Assembly: GCA_017472325.1 (NCBI GenBank)
Contig: JAFUQM010000054.1
Coordinates: 1-57,043 of the forward strand
Reading direction: 5' to 3'
Origin: Lachnospiraceae bacterium
GTDB taxonomy: Bacteria > Bacillota > Clostridia > Lachnospirales > Lachnospiraceae
Length of the DNA stretch: 57,043 nucleotides
Positions within the stretch are counted from its first letter, which is position 1; each line of letters starts with the position of its first letter. Below, one piece after another: positions 1-9,297 of the stretch. A model generated the notes under the pieces. It searched no databases, was not told the DNA's origin, and saw only the letters and a program-made list of their open reading frames with translations. A program made the translations under genes and the position numbers.

Positions 1-1119
1 CCAGAATATATCAAGGATTGGCAAGTAATGGGTGGTATTACGCCGGAAGCTGTTAGGACAGCATTAGAAGCAAATCCAGAGATTGAAGCTGTTTTTATTA
101 CGTCACCGACCTATGAAGGTCTGGTATCTGATATAAAGCAACTTGCTGAAGAAGTTCATAAATATGACATTCCACTTATTGTAGATGAAGCTCATGGAGC
201 GCATTTTGGATTAAACGAGGTATTGCCTGATTCGGCAGTGACAGAGGGTGCAGATCTTGTAATTCAGAGTCTGCACAAGACCTTACCTGCGTTTACCCAG
301 ACAGCTTTGCTTCATGTAAATGGAAACAGGGTAGATAGAGAAAAAATAAGAATGTATTTATCTCTTTATCAGACAAGTAGCCCGTCATACGTATTGATGG
401 CGGGAATAGATCAGTGTATTGCTCTGTTAGAAGAGAAGAGAACAACATTATTTGCACAGTTTTATCAGAACAGGCAGCAGTTTTTTGATAAAATAAAAGA
501 GTTAAAGCATATTAGAATATTGGATAAGAGCATTTTGCGAGATATAGGAGGTCATGCTTCTTTTCATGCAAAAAACCCTTACGGAACCATAGCTATGGAT
601 GATTGTAAGCTGGTAATCTCTGCACAAGGGACCAATTACAATGGTCAGAAATTATATGAGATATTGTTACATCAGTATGGACTTCAGATGGAGATGGCGG
701 CATCTACGTATGTGCTTGCAATTCTGACGGTTATGGATACAAGAGAAGGATTTGATAGGCTTGCAAAGGCACTTCTTGCAATAGATAAAGAAGTGCATGC
801 GATGACAGAAGATAACCATCAGAGCACACTTGAAAAAGAAAAGATTCAGATAGACACAAACATCTTGTATTCATGTGGAAAACCTTTCTTTACAATTGGA
901 GAAGCAGTGGAAAAGGATTGGGAAAATTGTAGATTGATGATGTGTGAAAATCGTGTTGCAGCAGATTATATCTGTTTATATCCACCAGGAATTCCGCTGA
1001 TTGTTCCAGGGGAACAATTTACAGCCTGTTTGATAAGGCAGATAGAAGCATATCAAAAAGAGGGGTTATGTCTTTTGGGTGTAGAAAAGAATCAAAACAC
1101 AGTAAAAGTCGTAAAATAA
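1..1119 (+). CDS. Orn/Lys/Arg decarboxylase family protein (5' truncated by window edge)
   Basis: PLP-dependent decarboxylase of the aspartate-aminotransferase fold, expected to decarboxylate arginine, lysine or ornithine to a polyamine precursor in the cytosol. The reading frame is open from base 1 (residues PEYIKDWQV precede the first Met at 28), so the N-terminus lies outside the window. Visible: the VDEAHGAHFG segment that contacts PLP, the SLHKTLPAFTQ motif carrying the Schiff-base lysine, and a C-terminal domain with the PPGIPLIVPGE motif typical of the family. It corresponds by position to B. subtilis yaaO, which also lies upstream of the yaaR-holB-ricT cluster. The substrate cannot be told from sequence. 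Confidence 0.9.
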   Translation, partial: PEYIKDWQVMGGITPEAVRTALEANPEIEAVFITSPTYEGLVSDIKQLAEEVHKYDIPLIVDEAHGAHFGLNEVLPDSAVTEGADLVIQSLHKTLPAFTQTALLHVNGNRVDREKIRMYLSLYQTSSPSYVLMAGIDQCIALLEEKRTTLFAQFYQNRQQFFDKIKELKHIRILDKSILRDIGGHASFHAKNPYGTIAMDDCKLVISAQGTNYNGQKLYEILLHQYGLQMEMAASTYVLAILTVMDTREGFDRLAKALLAIDKEVHAMTEDNHQSTLEKEKIQIDTNILYSCGKPFFTIGEAVEKDWENCRLMMCENRVAADYICLYPPGIPLIVPGEQFTACLIRQIEAYQKEGLCLLGVEKNQNTVKVVK

Positions 1120-1149
1120 AATTAATATATATAGGTAAAGGAGAGTATT

Positions 1150-2562
1150 ATGAGAAAAACAAAAATTATTTGTACAATCGGACCAGCATCCGAAAGTGAG
1201 GAGAAATTAAGAGAGTTAATGTTAGCCGGCATGAATGTTGCGCGTTTTAACTTCTCACATGGTTCTTATGAAGAGCATAAGAGAAAATTTGCTCGTGTGT
1301 TAAAAGTAAGCCAGGAACTTCGCCTTCCAATCGCAACATTACAGGATACAAAAGGACCAGAAATCCGTCTTTGTGATTTTGAAAATGGCAAAGCTGAACT
1401 GACAGCAGGTCAGATATTTACATTGACGACAGAGGATATTCTTGGTACATCTGAGAAGGCATCCATCACATATAAAAATTTAAAAAATGACATTACGGTG
1501 GGCGGTCATATTTTGATTGATGATGGTTTGATTGATATGATTGTAGAAGAAATTACAGATACAGAAATCAAATGTCGTGTTGTGAATGGTGGACCTGTTT
1601 CTAATCACAAAGGGGTAAATGTACCAGGCGCAAATCTGTCTATGCCATATATTAGTGAAACAGATAGAAATGATATTATTTTTGGTGCTACAATGGGGTA
1701 TGACTATTTGGCAGCATCCTTTGTTAGAAGTAAAGAAGATGTTTTAGCGGTACGTGCAATTTTGGACGAGCATAAGAGTACAACAAAAATTATTGCTAAA
1801 ATTGAGAATATGCAGGGTATAGAAAATATTGACGAAATTCTTGAAGTATCGGATGGTATTATGGTAGCCAGAGGTGATATGGGTGTAGAAATACCAATGG
1901 AAGATGTACCGATTTTACAGAAGAAGATGATTAAAAAAGCAGTTGCAGCAGGAAAACACGTCATTACTGCAACACAGATGTCAGAGTCTATGATCAAAAA
2001 TCCAAGACCAACAAGAGCAGAGACAACAGACGTAGCCAATGCAATTTATGATGGTACAACAGCAATCATGTTATCTGGTGAAAGTGCGGCGGGAATGTAT
2101 CCGATTGAAGCTGTAAAAACAATGGTACGTATTGCAGAGAGAGCAGAGGAAGATATTAATTATCGTAAACGTCTTGAAGATATTGGAATTGGAGATGAAC
2201 CGGACATTACGACAGCAATTTCCCACTCTACTTGTACAACAGCTATGGCACTTGGTGCAGCAGCAATTATTACAGTAACAATGTCCGGATTTACAGCAGA
2301 AAAAATTGCAAGATATAAACCAGGATGTCCAGTTATTGGATGTAGTGTTAATCCACGTGTATGCAGACAGATGAATCTGTTATGGGGTGTGGAACCAATC
2401 CTGATGGAGAAAGAAGAAACAGAAGATGAATTGTTTGATGCTGCAGTCAGAGTTGCTGAAAAATCTGGAATTGTTAATAAGGGTGACGTTGTTGTTATCA
2501 CAGCAGGACTGCCATTAGGTGTTTCTGGTAATACAAATATGATTCGTGTAGTTGAAGTATAA
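1150..2562 (+). CDS. pyk: Pyruvate kinase
   Basis: Converts phosphoenolpyruvate and ADP to pyruvate and ATP, the last step of glycolysis. The 470-residue protein begins with the KIICTIGPAS motif, has the NFSHGSYEEH loop, the KIENMQGIENIDEI segment with the catalytic lysine, the VARGDMGVEIP metal/PEP loop and the TATQMSESMIKNPRPTRAE signature. It ends near residue 470, so it lacks the extra C-terminal PEP-utilizer-like domain of the B. subtilis enzyme (about 585 residues). The ATG follows AAAGGAGAG by about 6 nt and lies 30 bp after the decarboxylase stop, consistent with co-transcription. In B. subtilis no pyk is found at this locus. Confidence 0.97.
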   Translation: MRKTKIICTIGPASESEEKLRELMLAGMNVARFNFSHGSYEEHKRKFARVLKVSQELRLPIATLQDTKGPEIRLCDFENGKAELTAGQIFTLTTEDILGTSEKASITYKNLKNDITVGGHILIDDGLIDMIVEEITDTEIKCRVVNGGPVSNHKGVNVPGANLSMPYISETDRNDIIFGATMGYDYLAASFVRSKEDVLAVRAILDEHKSTTKIIAKIENMQGIENIDEILEVSDGIMVARGDMGVEIPMEDVPILQKKMIKKAVAAGKHVITATQMSESMIKNPRPTRAETTDVANAIYDGTTAIMLSGESAAGMYPIEAVKTMVRIAERAEEDINYRKRLEDIGIGDEPDITTAISHSTCTTAMALGAAAIITVTMSGFTAEKIARYKPGCPVIGCSVNPRVCRQMNLLWGVEPILMEKEETEDELFDAAVRVAEKSGIVNKGDVVVITAGLPLGVSGNTNMIRVVEV

Positions 2563-2579
2563 AGAGGATAAAAAACAAC

Positions 2580-3182
2580 ATGGGTAAGATATTTTATCTA
2601 ATGGGTAGAAGTTCTTCGGGTAAAGACACGATTTTTAAACGTCTTCTGGAGAATCCGGAATTAAAACTTCATACAATAGTGCCTTATACGACAAGACCAA
2701 TTCGTGTCGGTGAGACAGACGGTGTAGAATATTATTTTACAGACGAAGAAGGCTTAGAGAACATCATAGCATCCGGACAGCTCATAGAGCTTCGGGAATA
2801 CCATACATTTCATGGAATCTGGAAATATTTTACTGTAAATGACGAGCAGATAAATTTAGCAGAAAAGGATTACTTGATTATTGGTACGATAGAATCTTAT
2901 AATAAGATGAAGGCTTTTTTTGGCGAGGAGAATGTTGTACCGATTTTGATTGAACTTGATGACGGTGTTAGATTGCAGCGGGCGTTGGACAGAGAAAAGT
3001 TACAGGATAATCCAAAGTATGAAGAGATGTGCCGCAGATTTTTAGCAGATGCGGTGGATTTCTCTCAGGAGAAAATAGAAGAAGCATCCATTACAAAACG
3101 GTTTTACAACAATTATCTGGATGAATGTATTCGTGAAATCACAGAGTATATTGTTGAGAAAGGCGGTACGAATGGACATTAA
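2580..3182 (+). CDS. Guanylate kinase-like nucleotide kinase
   Basis: A 200-residue P-loop kinase resembling guanylate kinase (GMP + ATP to GDP + ADP). Seen: an N-terminal P-loop written GRSSSGKD rather than the usual GxSGxGKS/T, the [17 protein letters not shown] region that binds GMP in Gmk, and a C-terminal lid and Arg-containing helix. It lies 17 bp after pyk and overlaps yaaR by 11 bp. In B. subtilis this place in the cluster (before yaaQ/yaaR/holB) holds thymidylate kinase tmk. The altered P-loop and unusual position leave open a specialised substrate or role. Family assignment is firm, exact activity is inferred. Confidence 0.8.
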   Translation: MGKIFYLMGRSSSGKDTIFKRLLENPELKLHTIVPYTTRPIRVGETDGVEYYFTDEEGLENIIASGQLIELREYHTFHGIWKYFTVNDEQINLAEKDYLIIGTIESYNKMKAFFGEENVVPILIELDDGVRLQRALDREKLQDNPKYEEMCRRFLADAVDFSQEKIEEASITKRFYNNYLDECIREITEYIVEKGGTNGH

Positions 3183-3612
3183 AGTAAACCAGTTACAGCA
3201 GACATTGCCTGTAGAGACAAAACAGCAGGTTCAGCAGACAGATGGAACATTTAAGTTTATGCTTGCAAGCAATATCGAAGAGCAGGAATTACAGGCAAAA
3301 TTAAATGTGCTGATGGAAGAGATTACCATGCAGGGAGATAAACTGGTAAAACGTATGGATATCCGGGATATGAAGCGGTATCGAGGACTTATCAAAGAAT
3401 TTATGAATGAAATCATAACCCGGTCCCATACTTTTTCCAGAGAAAATTTTCTGGATAGAAAAGGACGACACAGGGTATATGGTATTATTAAACTCGTAGA
3501 TGAGACATTGGACGAGCTGGCGCAGGAGCTTGTAAAAGATGAAAAAGACAAGATTGCGATTTTAGCTAAAATTGGAGAAATCAGAGGATTGATACTCGAT
3601 ATATTCACATAA
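3172..3612 (+). CDS. yaaR: YaaR family protein (DUF327)
   Basis: Small helical protein of the YaaR/DUF327 family, with no established biochemical activity. Recognised from the [21 protein letters not shown] core, the [29 protein letters not shown] segment split around the conserved DRKGR, and the C-terminal RGLILDIF ending, together with its location directly before holB as in B. subtilis. The start is placed at 3172 because GAGAAAGGCGG lies about 8 nt upstream and the protein then begins MDIKVNQLQ. An upstream in-frame ATG at 3121 would add 17 residues that read as gmk sequence. It overlaps the previous gene by 11 bp, implying translational coupling. Confidence 0.88.
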   Translation: MDIKVNQLQQTLPVETKQQVQQTDGTFKFMLASNIEEQELQAKLNVLMEEITMQGDKLVKRMDIRDMKRYRGLIKEFMNEIITRSHTFSRENFLDRKGRHRVYGIIKLVDETLDELAQELVKDEKDKIAILAKIGEIRGLILDIFT

Positions 3613-3635
3613 GATAACAGTGAGGAGGTACAGGT

Positions 3636-4631
3636 ATGGCATATTTTACAGATATCATTGGACAGGAGCAGATAAAAGAGCATTTGCAGAATGCAATCAA
3701 ATTGAATAAAGTCTCTCACGCATATATCATTAATGGAGAGAAGAGTTCAGGAAAAGAATTTATTGCAAATATTTTTGCGATGGCATTGCAGTGTGAAAAG
3801 GGAGATACTGAGCCATGTCATGAATGTCATTCCTGTAAGCAGTCACTGACACAAAACCAGCCGGATATTATCAGAGTCACACATGAAAAACCGAATACGA
3901 TTGGTGTAGAAGATATTAGAACACAAATCAATGCAGATATTGGCATTAAGCCATATAGTAGTCCACGTAAGATTTATATTATGAATGAGGGCGAGAAAAT
4001 GACACCGCAGGCGCAGAATGCTCTGTTGAAGACACTTGAAGAGCCACCAGAATATGCGGTTATTATTATTTTGACAACAAACTTAAATAGTTTACTTTCC
4101 ACAATTTTAAGCAGATGTGTTGTCCTGAATATGAAGCCGGTAAAGGATGCTCATGTGAAAAAATATCTCATGGAAGAAATGCAAATTCCAGATTACAAAG
4201 CAGATATTTGTGTGGCATTTGCGAGGGGTAATGTTGGAAAGGCAAGATTACTTGCAGCAAGTGAGGAATTTGATAACATCAAAGAAGAAGCAATTACGCT
4301 TTTAAAATATATTGATGACATGGAAATCAGTGAAGTAAATGCGGCGATTAAGAAGATTACAGAGTATAAGATAGATGTAAATGACTATCTGGACATTTTA
4401 TCTATCTGGTATCGTGATGTGCTGCTGTTTAAAGCGACAAATGATGTGAATCACTTGATTTTTAAGGGTGAAATACAGTATATTAAAAAGACAGCAGGCA
4501 AATGTGCCTATGAAGGTATAGAAACGATAATAGAAGCTTTGGAAAAAGCAAAGAGCAGACTAAATGCAAATGTTAATTTCGATTTAACGATGGAATTACT
4601 TTTGCTTACAATAAAGGAGAATCAGCAATGA
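3636..4631 (+). CDS. holB: DNA polymerase III subunit delta'
   Basis: Clamp-loader subunit of the replicative DNA polymerase. 331 residues: an AAA+ N-terminal domain starting DIIGQEQIKEHLQNAI, a modified P-loop (NGEKSSGKEF), a four-cysteine zinc module (CEKGDTEPCHECHSC), the LLKTLEEPPEY segment and the SRC motif (LSRCVVLNM) characteristic of clamp-loader subunits. The modified P-loop fits delta', which acts structurally. The ATG follows GAGGAGGTACAGGT, and the stop overlaps the ricT start in ATGA, so the two are coupled. Neighbours yaaR and ricT match the conserved Firmicutes order. Confidence 0.95.
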   Translation: MAYFTDIIGQEQIKEHLQNAIKLNKVSHAYIINGEKSSGKEFIANIFAMALQCEKGDTEPCHECHSCKQSLTQNQPDIIRVTHEKPNTIGVEDIRTQINADIGIKPYSSPRKIYIMNEGEKMTPQAQNALLKTLEEPPEYAVIIILTTNLNSLLSTILSRCVVLNMKPVKDAHVKKYLMEEMQIPDYKADICVAFARGNVGKARLLAASEEFDNIKEEAITLLKYIDDMEISEVNAAIKKITEYKIDVNDYLDILSIWYRDVLLFKATNDVNHLIFKGEIQYIKKTAGKCAYEGIETIIEALEKAKSRLNANVNFDLTMELLLLTIKENQQ

Positions 4632-5509
4632 TTAAGGTAGTAGGTGTAAGATTCAGAACAGCAGGAAAAATATACTTTTTTGATCCAGCTAATTTTGATA
4701 TTAAGAAAAATGATAATGTCATTGTGGAGACAGCCAGAGGTATTGAGTTTGGAACAGTTGTAGGAGACATCAAAGAAGTAGAGGATGATAAAGTAATACA
4801 GCCTTTAAAGCCCGTAATCCGTATTGCAACAGCAAAGGATAAAGAGCAGGAGGCTTCTAATAAGATAAAAGAAAAAGAGGCATTAAAAATCTGTGCAGAG
4901 AAAATCCAGAAACACAATCTGGAGATGAAACTGATTGATGCAGAATATACATTTGATAATAACAAAGTATTATTTTATTTTACAGCAGATGGTCGTATTG
5001 ATTTTAGAGAACTTGTAAAAGATCTGGCAGCTGTGTTTAAGACAAGAATTGAACTTCGTCAGATTGGGGTAAGAGATGAGACGAAGATACTGGGCGGTAT
5101 TGGCATCTGTGGTAGACCACTTTGTTGTCATACACATTTATCAGAGTTCGTTCCTGTATCAATTAAAATGGCGAAGGAACAGAATTTATCTTTGAACCCA
5201 ACTAAAATTTCTGGTGTATGTGGCAGATTGATGTGCTGCTTAAAGCATGAGGAAGAGACATATGAGGAACTTAATAGAAAACTTCCTAATGTTGGTGATT
5301 ATGTTACAACAGAAGATGGACTAAAGGGTGAGGTACAGAGCGTTAATGTATTAAGACAGCTTGTAAAGGTGATTGTAGACATCAACGATGAGAAAGAGAT
5401 TCAGGAATACAGAGTAGACCAGCTTCGTTTTAAGAAGAGACACAAAAAAGAAAAAGTTGAACTTTCCAAAGAAGAATTAAAAGAGTTGGAGAAACTGGAA
5501 AAAGAATGA
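4628..5509 (+). CDS. ricT: PSP1-domain protein RicT/YaaT
   Basis: Homologue of RicT (YaaT), which in Bacillus forms the RicA-RicF-RicT complex supporting RNase Y-dependent mRNA processing and indirectly sporulation and competence. 293 residues: the PSP1 core spans roughly residues 60-150 (LKICAEKIQKHNLEMKLIDA and RIDFRELVKDLA), followed by two cysteine clusters, GICGRPLCCHTHL and GVCGRLMCCLKH, which are the cysteines known to hold Fe-S clusters in this family. The C-terminus is charged and Lys-rich. It overlaps holB and the next gene by 4 bp each (ATGA), and AAGGAGAA precedes its start. RicA and RicF are not in the window. Confidence 0.94.
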   Translation: MIKVVGVRFRTAGKIYFFDPANFDIKKNDNVIVETARGIEFGTVVGDIKEVEDDKVIQPLKPVIRIATAKDKEQEASNKIKEKEALKICAEKIQKHNLEMKLIDAEYTFDNNKVLFYFTADGRIDFRELVKDLAAVFKTRIELRQIGVRDETKILGGIGICGRPLCCHTHLSEFVPVSIKMAKEQNLSLNPTKISGVCGRLMCCLKHEEETYEELNRKLPNVGDYVTTEDGLKGEVQSVNVLRQLVKVIVDINDEKEIQEYRVDQLRFKKRHKKEKVELSKEELKELEKLEKE

Positions 5510-6252
5510 TAGTAGAACTAAAAGACAATGAGCGCATTGACGATTTACAGAGAAATGGTTATCAGATTATCCAGAATGCGGAGAAGTTCTGTTTTGGTAT
5601 GGATGCTGTACTTTTATCAGGCTTTACAAGTCTTGGAGGTGTAAAAGAAGGCGCACGTGTGTTAGATCTTGGCACTGGGACAGGCATTATTCCCATTCTC
5701 TTAGAGGCAAAAACAAAAGCATCACATTTAACCGGACTGGAGATTCAGGAAGAGAGTGCGGACATGGCGAGGCGCAGTGTTGTATTGAATCACCTGGAAG
5801 AGAAAATAGATATTGTACAGGGAGACATTAAAGAGGCAGACAGTTTATTTCGTGCTGCTTCTTTTGATATTATTACAAGTAATCCGCCTTATATGATAGG
5901 ACAGCACGGTTTAACAAATCCGGAAGGACCAAAGGCAATTGCAAGACACGAAATTCTTTGTACATTAGATGATGTTGTAAGACAGGCAGCGAAGTTGCTA
6001 AAACCAGGTGGTAAATTCTGTATGGTACACAGACCATTTCGTTTAGCGGAGATTATAACAACTTTATGTGCTTACAAATTAGAACCAAAGAGGATGCAGC
6101 TTGTATATCCTTATGTGGACAAGGAACCCAATATGGTACTGATTGAAGCGGTACGTGGTGGTAAATCACGGATGACAATTGAAAAACCACTCATTGTATA
6201 CAAAGAGCAGAATGTGTATACGGATGAGATTTATGAAATTTATGGATATTAG
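5506..6252 (+). CDS. tRNA1(Val) A37 N6-methyltransferase-like protein (YabB/TrmN6 family)
   Basis: SAM-dependent class I methyltransferase. 248 residues: the SAM-binding motif VLDLGTGTGIIPILL near residue 50, the acidic loop LTGLEIQEES, and the adenine-N6 catalytic motif NPPY (SNPPYMIG) near residue 127. This is the YabB family, whose E. coli relative TrmN6 methylates A37 of tRNA(Val). Position between ricT and rsmI matches B. subtilis yabB. The start ATG overlaps the ricT stop (ATGA) and no GIY-YIG gene (yazA) lies downstream as in Bacillus. The tRNA target is inferred. Confidence 0.88.
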   Translation: MIVELKDNERIDDLQRNGYQIIQNAEKFCFGMDAVLLSGFTSLGGVKEGARVLDLGTGTGIIPILLEAKTKASHLTGLEIQEESADMARRSVVLNHLEEKIDIVQGDIKEADSLFRAASFDIITSNPPYMIGQHGLTNPEGPKAIARHEILCTLDDVVRQAAKLLKPGGKFCMVHRPFRLAEIITTLCAYKLEPKRMQLVYPYVDKEPNMVLIEAVRGGKSRMTIEKPLIVYKEQNVYTDEIYEIYGY

Positions 6253-6297
6253 TGAACTAGCGGCAGCAGTACATTGATACGTGAGATAGGACATAGT

Positions 6298-7146
6298 ATG
6301 GTAGGAAAATTATTTTTATGTGCAACACCGATAGGGAATCTTTCAGACATGACACCACGTGTCATTGAGACATTAGAATCGGTTGATTTGATAGCGGCAG
6401 AGGATACGAGAAACAGCATCAAGCTGTTGAATCATTTTGAGATTAAAACACCGATGACTAGTTATCATGAATTTAATAAAGTAGAAAAGGCAAAATATCT
6501 CATAGAGCAGATGCAGGAAGGTAAAAATATTGCCTTAATTACAGATGCAGGTACGCCAGCAATTTCTGATCCGGGCGAGGTACTTGTTGCAATGTGTCAG
6601 GAAGCAGGAATTACCGTAACTTCACTTCCAGGTGCAGCAGCGTGCATTACAGCATTGACATTATCAGGTCTTAGTACAAGACGATTTTGTTTTGAAGGTT
6701 TTCTGCCAGCAGACAAAAAGGAAAAAAAAGAAATTCTGGAAGAGCTTTCATCAGAAAGTCGTACTATGATTGTATACGAAGCACCACATCATTTAATTCG
6801 TACTCTAGAAGATTTGTATCATGTACTTGGAGAACGTAGACTTACTATTTGCAGGGAGCTTACGAAAAAATTTGAAACCATTATGCCAACAACACTAAAA
6901 GAAGCACTTTCTTATTACGAAGAGAATGAACCAAGAGGAGAATATGTGCTTGTAATTGAAGGCAAGAGTCTATCTCAGAAACGGGAAGAGAAACAGGAAC
7001 AGTGGCAGGAGATGAGTATCGAAGAACATATGAAATACTATGAAGATACCGGTGTTGATCACAAAGAAGCTATGAAGCTTGTTGCCAAAGATAGAGGTGT
7101 TGGAAAAAGAGACATTTATCAATACTTATTAAATATAGAAAAATAA
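6298..7146 (+). CDS. rsmI: 16S rRNA (cytidine1402-2'-O)-methyltransferase
   Basis: Methylates the 2'-OH of C1402 in 16S rRNA, at the decoding centre. Tetrapyrrole-methylase fold: the N-terminal LFLCATPIGNLSDMTPR motif, the IAAEDTRNS motif, the ITDAGTPAISDPGE loop and the SLPGAAACITALTLSG motif. The C-terminus carries the small helical extension of RsmI. ATG 6298 is preferred, as it gives MVGKLFLCATP and has GATAGGA upstream. An in-frame TTG at 6274 would add eight residues. It is the last gene of the yaa/yab-type cluster. Confidence 0.95.
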   Translation: MVGKLFLCATPIGNLSDMTPRVIETLESVDLIAAEDTRNSIKLLNHFEIKTPMTSYHEFNKVEKAKYLIEQMQEGKNIALITDAGTPAISDPGEVLVAMCQEAGITVTSLPGAAACITALTLSGLSTRRFCFEGFLPADKKEKKEILEELSSESRTMIVYEAPHHLIRTLEDLYHVLGERRLTICRELTKKFETIMPTTLKEALSYYEENEPRGEYVLVIEGKSLSQKREEKQEQWQEMSIEEHMKYYEDTGVDHKEAMKLVAKDRGVGKRDIYQYLLNIEK

Positions 7147-7158
7147 GGGGGACGACAA

Positions 7159-7953
7159 ATGGCATTATTACATGTAAACTTTTTTTCGGAAGTGCTTGGT
7201 ATGTCTATGAATATGGATGTAATTCTTCCACAGAAGACACAGAGACAGATTGGAATGGAAGGAAACAGAAAAGATGGCAAATATCCGACGCTTTATCTGC
7301 TGCATGGTATGAGTGATGACCATACAATATGGCAGAGACGTACATCTATTGAGAGGTATGTAAGCGAAATGGGCATTGCAGTTGTCATGCCGAATGTACA
7401 TTTAAGCTTTTATACAGATATGCACTATGGCTTAAAATACTGGACATTTGTATCGGAAGAACTTCCGGCAATTTGCCGTGATTTTTTTCCAAATATGTCA
7501 GAGAAAAAGGAAGATACATTTGTAGCTGGATTATCTATGGGTGGTTATGGCGCATTCAAACTTGCGCTTGGAGCTTCTGATACGTTTGGGGCTGCTGCAT
7601 CCCTATCAGGTGCATTAGATATGGCAGCAGAGGCAGCACAGTGGGCAGCAGAACAGTCACCACAGCAGGAATTGTTTTATCATATTTTTGGACCATATGA
7701 GCAGGTCAGTGGTTCTGATAATGACCTTCTGGCACTCGCCAGAAAATTAAAAGACAGTGGAAAAAAACTGCCTAAATTATATATGTGGTGTGGCACAGAA
7801 GATTTCTTATACGAACATAATCAAACATGTAGAATGTGTTTACAGGAATTAGGATATGATTTGGTGTATGAAGAATCAGCAGGTGGTCATAGTTGGGATT
7901 ATTGGGATGAAAAAATTCAAACTGTATTAAAGTGGCTTCCAATTCGCAAATAA
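7159..7953 (+). CDS. Alpha/beta hydrolase, esterase D / tributyrin esterase-like
   Basis: 264-residue cytosolic serine esterase of the esterase-D (S-formylglutathione hydrolase, EstA tributyrin esterase) family. It shows the LYLLHGMSDDHTIWQ oxyanion segment, the nucleophile elbow GLSMGGYGA near residue 125, an Asp in YMWCGTEDFLY and the catalytic His in GGHSWDYWDE. No signal peptide is visible. AAGGGGG precedes the ATG, and the gap to rsmI is only 12 bp, so it may be read through from the upstream cluster. The natural substrate is unknown. Confidence 0.88.
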   Translation: MALLHVNFFSEVLGMSMNMDVILPQKTQRQIGMEGNRKDGKYPTLYLLHGMSDDHTIWQRRTSIERYVSEMGIAVVMPNVHLSFYTDMHYGLKYWTFVSEELPAICRDFFPNMSEKKEDTFVAGLSMGGYGAFKLALGASDTFGAAASLSGALDMAAEAAQWAAEQSPQQELFYHIFGPYEQVSGSDNDLLALARKLKDSGKKLPKLYMWCGTEDFLYEHNQTCRMCLQELGYDLVYEESAGGHSWDYWDEKIQTVLKWLPIRK

Positions 7954-7984
7954 AATTTTAGCATAATTTTAACATATGCTTTCC

Positions 7985-8013
7985 TTGACGGTAGTAAACT
8001 GGATTTATATAAT
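7985..8013 (+). promoter_or_regulatory. Sigma-A promoter of the riboswitch-controlled exchanger gene
   Basis: TTGACG (7985-7990) and TATAAT (8008-8013) are separated by exactly 17 bp. Transcription would start near 8020, immediately 5' of the riboswitch aptamer. Confidence 0.85.
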
Positions 8014-8023
8014 AAATGTATTC

Positions 8024-8148
8024 AATAAGAGGGAGTAGTTTACACCATATCGGTGTGATGCAGGTCGTCATCACGTAGCAATACCGGGCTGCATACTACG
8101 AAACGTTAGGATAAGACGTTTGTTTACGCTAGAAACGAGACTTTTATT
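8024..8148 (+). ncRNA. yybP-ykoY family (Mn2+) riboswitch aptamer
   Basis: The leader contains the signature blocks of the yybP-ykoY class in order: GGGAGTAG (8031-8038), GTCGTCA, CCGGGCTGCAT, a variable hairpin arm and GAGACTTT. The outer helix P1 can form between AATAAGA (8024-8030) and TTTTATT (8142-8148). The latter is also inside the 5' arm of the terminator hairpin, so ligand-stabilised P1 would block termination: an ON switch. This class is known to sense Mn2+. Confidence 0.85.
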
Positions 8149-8180
8149 GTACTATTTTGGTACAATAAAGGTCTTTTTTT
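8139..8180 (+). terminator. Riboswitch expression-platform terminator
   Basis: A 14-bp stem with one G-U pair (8139-8152 with 8160-8173), a 7-nt loop, then seven T (8174-8180). Its 5' arm overlaps the P1 strand of the riboswitch, giving two exclusive structures. Confidence 0.9.
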
Positions 8181-8217
8181 GTGCCAGAAACCAAAAACGA
8201 AAGGTAGGAAATGAAAA

Positions 8218-9138
8218 ATGATGTATTTACTTTTACTCGTAGGCTTTGTACTTTTAATCAAAGGTGCTGACATGTTTGTAGATGGCAGTTCCTCAATTGC
8301 ACGTATTTTACGTGTTCCGTCTGTTATCATTGGACTTACAATTGTAGCGATGGGTACAAGTGCCCCAGAAGCTGCTGTTAGTATTACAGCAGGCTTAAAT
8401 GGTAATAATGATATTGCATTAAGCAATGTTATTGGTTCTAACATCTTCAATCTTATGGTAGTTGTAGGTGTATGTGCATTAATGAAAAAATTTGATGTGG
8501 ATAAAACAATTTTAAAAAGAGATTATCCAATCAGTATTGCAGCAACTGTTCTTTTATTTCTCTTTATGGTAGATTTAGAACTTGCAAAATGGGAAGGACT
8601 GATTCTTCTTGTATGTATGATTGGTTATATTGCATTGACAATCAAAGATGCACTGAAAAACAGAACAGAAGTGACAGAAGAAGAGAAAAAAGAATCTCCA
8701 CTCAAGAGTGTTATTTTTATAATTATTGGTATTGCTGCAGTAGTATTTGGTGGTGATCTGGTTGTAGACAATGCGTGTCTGATTGCAGGTGCATGGGGAC
8801 TTAGTGAGAATTTAATTGGACTCACGATTGTTGCAATTGGAACATCCCTGCCCGAGCTTGTCACATCGATTGTAGCAGCGAAAAAAGGAGAGAGTGGATT
8901 AGCACTTGGAAATGTTATAGGTTCCAATATCTTTAATATCTTATTTATTCTAGGTATGTCTTCCGGATTACATGTGATTGCTGTTTCTATGGAATCCATT
9001 TACGATATGATAATCCTCTTTATTTGTACAGTTGGAATGTTTATATGTTGTAAAGTGAAAGGAAATATGGGAAAAGCAGTTGGAGCAATGGATGTTTTAA
9101 TATACGTGGCATACACAGCATATATTATTATGAGATAA
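8218..9138 (+). CDS. CaCA family Na+/Ca2+-type cation exchanger (YrbG-like)
   Basis: 306-residue polytopic membrane protein. Both alpha repeats of the calcium/cation antiporter family are plain: GTSAPEAAVSI...NVIGSNIFNL near residues 45-75 and GTSLPELVTSI...NVIGSNIFNI near residues 205-240, separated by a charged cytosolic loop (EVTEEEKKES). These exchange Na+ or H+ for a divalent cation. Because the leader holds a yybP-ykoY riboswitch, the exported ion may in practice be Mn2+ (inference). The ATG at 8218 follows AAAGGTAGG, and a second ATG follows directly. Confidence 0.93.
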   Translation: MMYLLLLVGFVLLIKGADMFVDGSSSIARILRVPSVIIGLTIVAMGTSAPEAAVSITAGLNGNNDIALSNVIGSNIFNLMVVVGVCALMKKFDVDKTILKRDYPISIAATVLLFLFMVDLELAKWEGLILLVCMIGYIALTIKDALKNRTEVTEEEKKESPLKSVIFIIIGIAAVVFGGDLVVDNACLIAGAWGLSENLIGLTIVAIGTSLPELVTSIVAAKKGESGLALGNVIGSNIFNILFILGMSSGLHVIAVSMESIYDMIILFICTVGMFICCKVKGNMGKAVGAMDVLIYVAYTAYIIMR

Positions 9139-9297
9139 TAACAATCCTCTTTTTTATTAATAGGACAAGAAATAAAAGGATACTTTTATGATAATTCATA
9201 AAAACAACTTTTTCATAGGAAAAATAGAGAAATTATAAAATTATTAAAAAAAGACTCGTATACTAACACACTTTCTGATAAAATATACAGAAAGTAG

